Assembly (NCBI GenBank): GCA_900169235.1
Contig: FWCC01000604.1
Location: 1-42,840, forward strand
Length of the DNA: 42,840 bases
Origin: Zarea fungicola
Taxonomy: Eukaryota; Ascomycota; Sordariomycetes; Hypocreales; Cordycipitaceae
Direction: 5' to 3'
A program made the translations under genes and the position numbers. The notes beneath the pieces were generated by a model. It did no database searches. It saw nothing but the letters and a program-made list of their open reading frames with translations, and was not told where the DNA came from. Below, in pieces: positions 36,386 to 42,840 of the stretch (position 1 is the stretch's first letter; every line of letters begins with the position of its first letter).

Positions 36386-36956
36386 GGCTGCTAGGGTGGA
36401 TGTGTCGGTTTAAGTTTAAGTTTATGTTATTGGATATGCATGGTGAATACAATTGTGCATACAGGAGACGGCGGTGGTCGAATTGGGCGGTTGGAGACAG
36501 TTGGAGGCTTGGTGAAGCTTGAAGCTGAAGCTTGCAGGGATGAACATTGGGGGCCGTCGCTGTCCGGATCGGGCCGGCGAATTGGTACGTACCGCGGAGC
36601 TGGCACTGAGTAAGTATTAGTGGCCCTTCGGGACTTTTACTCGGGACATGATAACGGAACTGAGAATATGTGAGTCATTTAATACTTTGACATTGTGATT
36701 TATATATTTCGCTTATAATAAAAACCAGTCTGTGCTGTGCTGTGTTGTGTTGTGCTGTGCTGTGTTGTGATTTGCCTTGTATATTCACAGTGCTTAAGGC
36801 GACCCCTCCCCCACCAAAAAATCTCATCCCACCAACCCGAAGTCGGACCCGTGCCGAGTCACTTTGGCGGACAAAAACATCCAACCATCTGATTGTCTTG
36901 TCATCTTTCCTCCCTCTCCATTACAATCAGACACACACCTAGACAACACCTTCAAA
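36386..36956. promoter_or_regulatory. Divergent promoter region, lipoate ligase and ARO2
   Basis: The 571 bp between divergent start codons at 36385 and 36957. It contains a 5-bp microsatellite, listed separately, and a CT-rich leader (ctttcctccctctccattac) just before the ARO2 ATG, typical of strongly expressed fungal genes. Confidence 0.6.
36731..36770. repeat. 5-bp microsatellite (TGTGY)8
   Basis: Eight 5-base units, TGTGC or TGTGT with a final TGTGA, lie about 190-225 bases upstream of the chorismate synthase start. Confidence 0.9.
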
Positions 36957-38292
36957 ATGTCTACCTTTGGAAGCCATTTCCGCGTGACGACGTGAGTACA
37001 GAAACCCCGATTCCATGGCGATGCCCCTCTCCCTCACTTCCTACCCCTCCAAAGTCAAAGTCTCAAGATATCTCAAATAATCAAATACTCAAACCAACCC
37101 CCCCAGTGCCGGTGAATCCCACGGCAAGTCCGTCTCCTGCATCATCGACAACTGCCCCCCCGGCCTCGCCCTCACCGAATCCGACATCCAGCCACAGCTC
37201 GACCGCCGCCGCCCCGGCCAGTCCGCCATCACCACCCCCCGAAACGAAAAGGACCAGGTCACCATCCACTCCGGCACCGAGTTTGGCCGCACCCTCGGCA
37301 CCCCCATCCTCCTCACTGTCCCCAACGAGGACCAGCGGCCCCACGACTACGGCTCCAAGACCATTGACCTCTACCCCCGCCCCTCCCACGCCGACTGGAC
37401 CTACCTCGAAAAGTATGCCACCAAGGCGAGCTCCGGCGGTGGCCGCTCCTCGGCCCGCGAGACCATTGCGCGCGTCGCTGCCGGCGCCGTGGCCGAGAAG
37501 TGGCTGCGCGAGACCTACGGCGTCGAGATTGTCGCGTTCGTCTCCTCGGTCGGCGACATTAAGCTCTTTGGCGACACCGACGCCATGAGCGCCGACCCCA
37601 AATTCCTCGATCTCGCCTCCACCCTCACCCGCGAAAAGGTAGACTCGTTCCTACCCGTGCGGTGCCCCGACGCCGACGCCACCGTCAAGATGGAGGCGCG
37701 CGTGGCCCAGCTCCGCGACGCGCACGACAGCACTGGTGGCACGGTCACCTGCATCATCCGCAATGCGCCCCCGGGTCTGGGCGAGCCTGCCTTTGACAAG
37801 ATGGAGGCCCTCTTGGGCCATGCTATGCTCTCCATCCCCGCGGTGAAGGGTTTCGAGATTGGGTCTGGGTTCCGCGGCGCCGAGATGAAGGGCAGCGTCC
37901 ACAACGACCCCTTCATCATTGCCCCCGCGCAGAATGAGACGGCGGCCAACATTGCCGCCCCGAGTAGCTTCAGCGGCATCCCCCCGTCGCGTCTGCACAC
38001 CAGCTCGAATCATTCGGGCGGCATCCAGGGCGGCATCACCAACGGCATGCCCATCTTCTTCCGCGTGGCCTTCAAGCCACCAGCCACCATTAGCCAGGAG
38101 CAGACCACGGCGAGGTATGATGCCTCGGGCAACGGCGTGCTGGCGGCCAAGGGACGGCACGATCCGTGCGTGGTGCCCCGCGCCGTGCCCATTGTCGAGG
38201 GCATGGCGGCGCTGGCCGTTGCCGACGCCGTCATGGCGCAGCACGCGCGCCAGGTCGGCATTCAAATGGCCAAGGCTGCCAAGGGGAACTAG
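36957..38292 (+). CDS. ARO2: Chorismate synthase
   Basis: Exons 36957-36991 and 37107-38292, with a 115-nt intron ending in a C-rich tract; 406 residues, usual for fungi. It begins [12 protein letters not shown] and reads [20 protein letters not shown] across the junction. Further family signatures: [57 protein letters not shown] and [14 protein letters not shown], ending at KAAKGN. The enzyme converts EPSP to chorismate with reduced FMN, the last shikimate step leading to aromatic amino acids. Fungal enzymes usually also reduce their own flavin. GC-rich codon use fits strong expression. Confidence 0.96.
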
Positions 38293-38854
38293 TGTGTGCT
38301 TTTATGAACAGAGAAAGAACTTGAAAGGTTATAAAGGAGGTTGGTTATGAAAATTCAAGATATATATATTTGGCATGGAATTTCGTTTGTTGATACGTAC
38401 GCGCAACCTGGTTGAGGATTATAAAAAGAAAGTGCCTATTCAGAAAGTTACTGCATATAGAACAATAAAAGCAAAATTCAAGAGTTTATTGCACATGTAC
38501 ACCTTCATATTTATCCTCTTTCCATTTAAACAAATCTGACTCACGAAATACGCATATGCATCTGTATTCTCGCAACATGCTAAAAAGTCTCGTTCAATAG
38601 CAAAAGATTCGTCCAATTCCAAAAAATCCGTCCAATAACCAAAACTCCCGTCACGCCATACATTGAACATGTCATCATGATATCCCGTCGCTTGCTCCCA
38701 GACACCATTTTCCAAATTGCCCTTTTAAAATGACAGATGTACAGCCCAAATATGTCGCTTGCTGCTTTGCAATGCATTTGATGAGAAAAAAAAAAGAAAA
38801 ACAGACCTCCGATGCCAACACCCGCCAACGTGGCCACCGCTTACTCACAACTCC
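38293..38854. other. Convergent intergenic region
   Basis: The 3' flanks of ARO2 (plus) and the large zinc-cluster gene (minus). A minus-strand 91-codon frame at 38440-38715 starts MENGVWEQATGYHDD; it has reasonable composition but no motif, intron or promoter support. Confidence 0.5.
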
Positions 38855-41800
38855 CTAACTCCCCTGATTGTTCATATCCGGACTGCCAAATAGATCCAAC
38901 ATTTCATTCGTCAGCTCCCACGACCCAATCAGATCCGCCTGCAGCCCCAACGCATCAATGTCATACAGCTCGCTGTTAAACAGGATCCCGTCCGACTGGC
39001 CCATCATGTTGCCCCCCCATGCACCGGAATTCGGCACCGGAAACTGCTGCAGTGTGCTGTATATACTATTGTTATTATTGTTATGCTGGTCGTTGTTGCT
39101 GTTGCCGTTGTTGCTGCTGTTGTTGGCATGCATGCCGCCGCCGCCGCCTTGTGTTTCACCCATGGCGCTGGGCGGCGATGTACTGTAGTGCTCGTACGGA
39201 TTCGAGTGCTGGCTTGTCGGCGTATACGCCGGATGCTGCTGTGGTGCAAACACCTTACTCTCGTCGCTCATGCCATCATAGCGTAGACCGTTGGGCGCCG
39301 CCGCCAGTCGCTGTCCGCCATGGTTTTGGTGATGATGGTGCGGCGAGTGTCGCAGCGCCGACGTGTTCGGCTGTGGTATGGCCGGTGGGAACATGGCCGT
39401 CGTCTCCGGCAGGCTCTGGCGGATCGGATCGTAGACCATATTGCCTGGCGGCGTGCTGGCCTGGCGGGCTACTGGGTGGTGGTGGCGCTGGTTGTGCTGG
39501 TGGTGCTGGGCGGCTGGCCGCGGCGGTGGTGGTGGTGGCGCGCCAGATGACGATGATGAGCCGGCAGCATTGTTGTTCCCGGCCTGGTACATGCGCGTGA
39601 GGCTCACGTTGGGCTCGTTTGCATTTCCCGAAACACTCCAGGCAATCGGCGCCGACGGCATCGGCGACCCGTGATTGTTAAGACGGGCGAGCTGCTCGCC
39701 AATGCTGTTCTGTATTGCTGGTACAGCCCGGGTGCTCTCATACTCCTCGGCTGTGTACGTCTCAACCTCCAACGTGCCCTTGGCCTTTTGATCCAGGGCT
39801 GTGAGAATGTACTTGATGCCGCCCCAGTAGCCGTTAATCTCCTGTAGCGAGGTATAGCAGCGCTGGTAGTTTTGGCTGGCCGCCGACGCCAGGAGCGAAT
39901 GCCGCGCCGACCTTCTGTGCGCCGTCTTGCGGTCACCGGCCGGCGACGTCTCGCGCGACGGGCTCTCGGATGCGTTGGCGCTGGATTCCATCAAAAATGC
40001 ACCAGCAGCAATGTAAATGGGCTGGCTGGCAAATGGGTTGCCAATGAAGCTCTTGGGATCAATGAGATCGGCAAAAGCCAAAATGTCACAGATTGTCTTG
40101 GCGCTGCTCATGCGCACCTCGCGGCTTTGGGACAAAAGATCCGACTCGCTACTCAGCTCTCCATACGCCATGAGCACCGTCGGCTGATGCAGATTGATGA
40201 GGAGTGCATGGAACCAGAGGTGGAGCAGGATGAATATGCTGCCCTGACCAAAATTCAGATAGGCTTTGCAGTTGTCCACATCGAACCGCAGGCGCTCGCC
40301 CCAGCTCTTATAGAGGCGTGTCAGCTGCCGCTCCATGTTTCTGAGCGCGTTCCAGCGATCATCCGTCAGGTCCTTGACCTGGTGGATGTTGTTGAGGATA
40401 TCGGATGCACGACCGTAGAGGTGAATAATCTCCACAAGCACTGGAAACAACTTGGGCCAACCTGTCGTAGGATCTGTGCCTTGAGCTGGAATGGCCAGCT
40501 CAAAGTCGTCGTCGCGTATCGTCACTGGACGGCCGGTGCCAGAGGAAATGATGCGGTCCAGGACAAAGACGGCCCAGAAAGTATTGATTCGCTCCTGTTC
40601 CAGCTCATGCTGCTCATCGGCGCTGAGGTCCACGTCGACGCGGCGGCGGTCCTCGGGGCTTTCCGAGTCGTTGGCTCCTCTGCTGCGCTGCCGTGTGTTC
40701 CAAGCATCCTTTTCACCCTGGTACTTGATGCCAACCTCCTTTTGCAGACCGAGATCGATGGCCATTCGAATGGCCAGACCGAGATACATCCAGAGGGCAC
40801 TGTCTTGGTTGGCACCAAAGCCTTCGTAGGCCATGAGCAGGCACGCCTGCACAGCCTCGACAGTGGGACACGCAAATGTGTCGACAGTGGCCTGCTTGGC
40901 ACGCTGAGCAAAGACCTGACCGCGCTCCGTCTTTGACATCTTGTCGCTACCGCCCGTCAAGAGCGGCGATTCGGAGAACCTAGCGGCCAGAGCACAGATG
41001 GAGTCGACCAGCATGGGCTCCGCACGTTTTTCTTCAACATGGCGGAGAATTTTGGCCTCGTTCAGGAAGGGAAAGTTGCAGCCTACATGTGTGAAGAAGG
41101 CCCGGACGAGATGAGTAATGAGCGGATCAACAGCCCCGGGGCTGTTGGGATCATAGGCGGGCAGATCCTCAATGTTGACGTCGCTGTTTCCGGTGGAGCT
41201 GGCGGCAAACATGGCGGTGTTGGTTGATGATAGAGGCGAGGTGGCGGGGTGAGAGCCGGCCGAGGCAGACATGCGACGGTCCCTGATGGAGACGACCATC
41301 TGCTTAAAGCCGGGTACGATGGCTGTAGGGCCAAAGTAGCGAAAGTAGGGAATACGGTGGCTGTTCTGATTGCGACGGAGGGAGGTGGGAGACGAGGGAA
41401 AGTCATCGGTCGAGCTGGTTTGGGGCGGGTGACTGGAGCTCATCGACGGCGATTGCTCATGGCCAGCCGAGGCTACCGTTGCAGGGTTGGTGATGTTGGT
41501 GGTAGCTCTCTGTGTATTGTGATTGATGGGAGCAGAAGCGGCCGCATTGGACTGTGAGGTTGACTGTCGACGTCGGGTGTCCATGCTGGAAGAAGGTAGC
41601 GTACTGGCATCTCTGCGGGACACTTGCTGGTCCGGCTTCCAGGATTCTCGTTGTATGCGAGTACTAGAGTCTGGCTCGGGGCGAAAGGTGTGATGGGATG
41701 AGGATGCAGCCGCCGCACTGTCCTGCTCTTGGTCGTCGTTCTGCTCGTACCTAGAGTCGGCAGGGTCGCCATCTCTCTTGGTGTCTTCGGGATAGCCCAG

Positions 41801-42068
41801 ACACTTGTGGCCGTTTTTGGTGCATGTCGAACATATCGGGCGCTCGCCGTCGCAGCGCGTCTTGCGACGTCTACAGGTGAGGCATCTAAGGCTCATGTTA
41901 GCAATACACCTGAATATGCAGAGGCTCGGCAGACGGGCAAAGCAATCAAGAGACGTACGCAGCGTTGATGCGCCGACGTTTGGAGGGTGGCTGGCCCTGG
42001 TTGTGGACAAAGCGAATCTGCTTGGGTTGGGCGGCGGAAGATTCCGACTTGCCAAAGGTCACGTTCAT
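38855..42068 (-). CDS. Large Zn2Cys6 transcription factor with fungal-specific TF domain
   Basis: Exons 42068-41959 and 41885-38855 (73-nt intron with a TTGCTAACATG branch site); 1046 residues. The start is MNVTFGKSESSAAQPKQIRF; splicing joins SKRRRINAA to CLTCRRRKTRCDGERPIC, then STCTKNGHKC, a complete C6 zinc cluster (residues about 38-65) preceded by a basic nuclear-localisation-like SKRRR. A Ser/Thr/Gln-rich linker follows. The middle homology region begins near PLITHLVRAFFTHVGCNFPF, and SSGTGRPVTIRDDDFELAIP is the usual signature in its centre. The C-terminal third is low-complexity (Pro runs, HHHH, Asn/Gln-rich) and ends in an acidic segment typical of activation domains. An in-frame ORF start at 42055 with no zinc-cluster lead would ignore the intron and was rejected. 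Targets unknown. Confidence 0.9.
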
Positions 42069-42820
42069 GATTTGTTGACCATGACCATGTAGGAAATGTA
42101 GGCAAAGACGACTGGCTGAGTGGCGACGAAGGGAGTAGCAGGTGGTGTGCGTGTCGCAGGGAATGTGGTTGGCTTGGGTATCGTGATGTTGGGTCGCAAG
42201 TAGATGGTCGCTGCAGCTGCCGACGGGAAATATAAATGCTAATAAATCATGGATAAAAGCAAGTGAGTCGCAGTTAATTTGTCGTAATCATTTCGTGCAC
42301 CGGGCGTCATATGACGGGTAGTAAAGGTCCCTTTGTCGTCTTTCCGCTGTTGGCAGTGGCGTCTAGCTTGGAGCTATGCAGGTTCGCGGCCGAGGATCGG
42401 ATGGCGGATAGCGAGGAAGATGGAGCGCAAGGAGCTAGAGTCGAAAAGATGCGATGGTGGAGATGGACACGGCTGCTGAATGCACTGTATATGTTTGCTG
42501 GATGGCGTGTGATGTGTCGTTTTGATGTTGGGCGGGATGGGATGAAGTCGGGCTACCTTTTGCGCACGACAAAGCTACAGTACAGTGACCCAGTAGTGCT
42601 GGTGTGCTGGTGGTGCTGAGGAGTGGTGACGGTGAGTGGGTAGGCGGGCCTTAGTATTGGATTGGTATGGAGGGCAGCATCAGCTCCGCTAGTTCGTTGG
42701 CTCTCCCGCCGCTCAATTTTTTCGGCTCGTCACAGACGCCAGTAATATGCGATTATATGTGTGAGGAATCCACTGACTGGGTCGATGGTGTTGGGCTTGG
42801 CAAAGGAAAAAATGCCGATA
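42069..42820. other. 5' flank of the large zinc-cluster gene
   Basis: About 750 bp upstream of the minus-strand start. The plus-strand 102-codon frame at 42311 has no motif. Probably promoter and 5' leader. Confidence 0.5.
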
Positions 42821-42838
42821 TACTTGTGCCACGCCCCC
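42821..42838. repeat. Right copy of the 18-bp terminal inverted repeat
   Basis: Bases 42821-42838 (tacttgtgccacgccccc) are the exact reverse complement of bases 1-18. Only two bases follow before the window ends. Confidence 0.85.
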
Positions 42839-42840
42839 AC

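Noticed and set aside
38440..38715. 91-codon minus-strand open frame starting MENGVWEQATGYHDD
   Set aside because: Plausible composition but no motif, intron or promoter; it lies in the 3' flank of two converging genes.

Overview
The window is nuclear DNA of a filamentous ascomycete (Pezizomycotina, probably a sordariomycete; the class is an inference). The evidence is many short GT-AG introns of about 44-115 nt with CTAAC/CTGAC branch points, Zn2Cys6 regulators, a NACHT-ankyrin protein, a non-reducing polyketide synthase and typical fungal housekeeping genes. All gene models were spliced by eye from the sequence; no database search was run.

Layout. 0.7-4.7 kb: a small Zn2Cys6 protein and an Aim19-like mitochondrial membrane protein, separated by a gene-poor stretch. 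4.7-12.8 kb: an AT-rich, gene-poor accessory stretch with an HNH-nuclease-like gene, coding-like debris, and two small secreted-protein genes. One of these (9530-9881, minus) has a signal peptide and three near-identical 20-residue units, each bounded by KR/RR, so it looks like a Kex2-processed repeat (KEP/RiPP-type) precursor. 12.8-24.9 kb: a compact secondary-metabolite locus with a flavin-dependent halogenase (+), a SAT-KS-MAT-PT-ACP-R non-reducing PKS (-) and a FAD monooxygenase (+) that shares a divergent promoter with the PKS. 24.9-26.9 kb: AT-rich, mostly empty. 26.9-42.1 kb: mostly conserved genes: Rad14/XPA, Pho88/Snd3, a frameshifted NACHT-ankyrin (NLR-like) gene, a lipoate-protein ligase, chorismate synthase, and a large Zn2Cys6 regulator.

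How the cluster probably works (inference from domains): the PKS builds an aromatic polyketide on its ACP, the terminal reductase releases it as an aldehyde or alcohol, the halogenase chlorinates the phenolic ring, and the monooxygenase hydroxylates or dearomatises it. No O-methyltransferase, P450, transporter or obvious pathway regulator lies beside these three genes.

Main oddities: the repeat peptide precursor; frame breaks in the ankyrin part of the NLR-like gene; a monooxygenase exon junction that does not splice in frame with the conserved WYPCR motif; a GC-AG intron in RAD14; a 44-nt intron exactly between the ACP and R domains of the PKS; and an 18-bp inverted repeat at the two extreme ends of the window.
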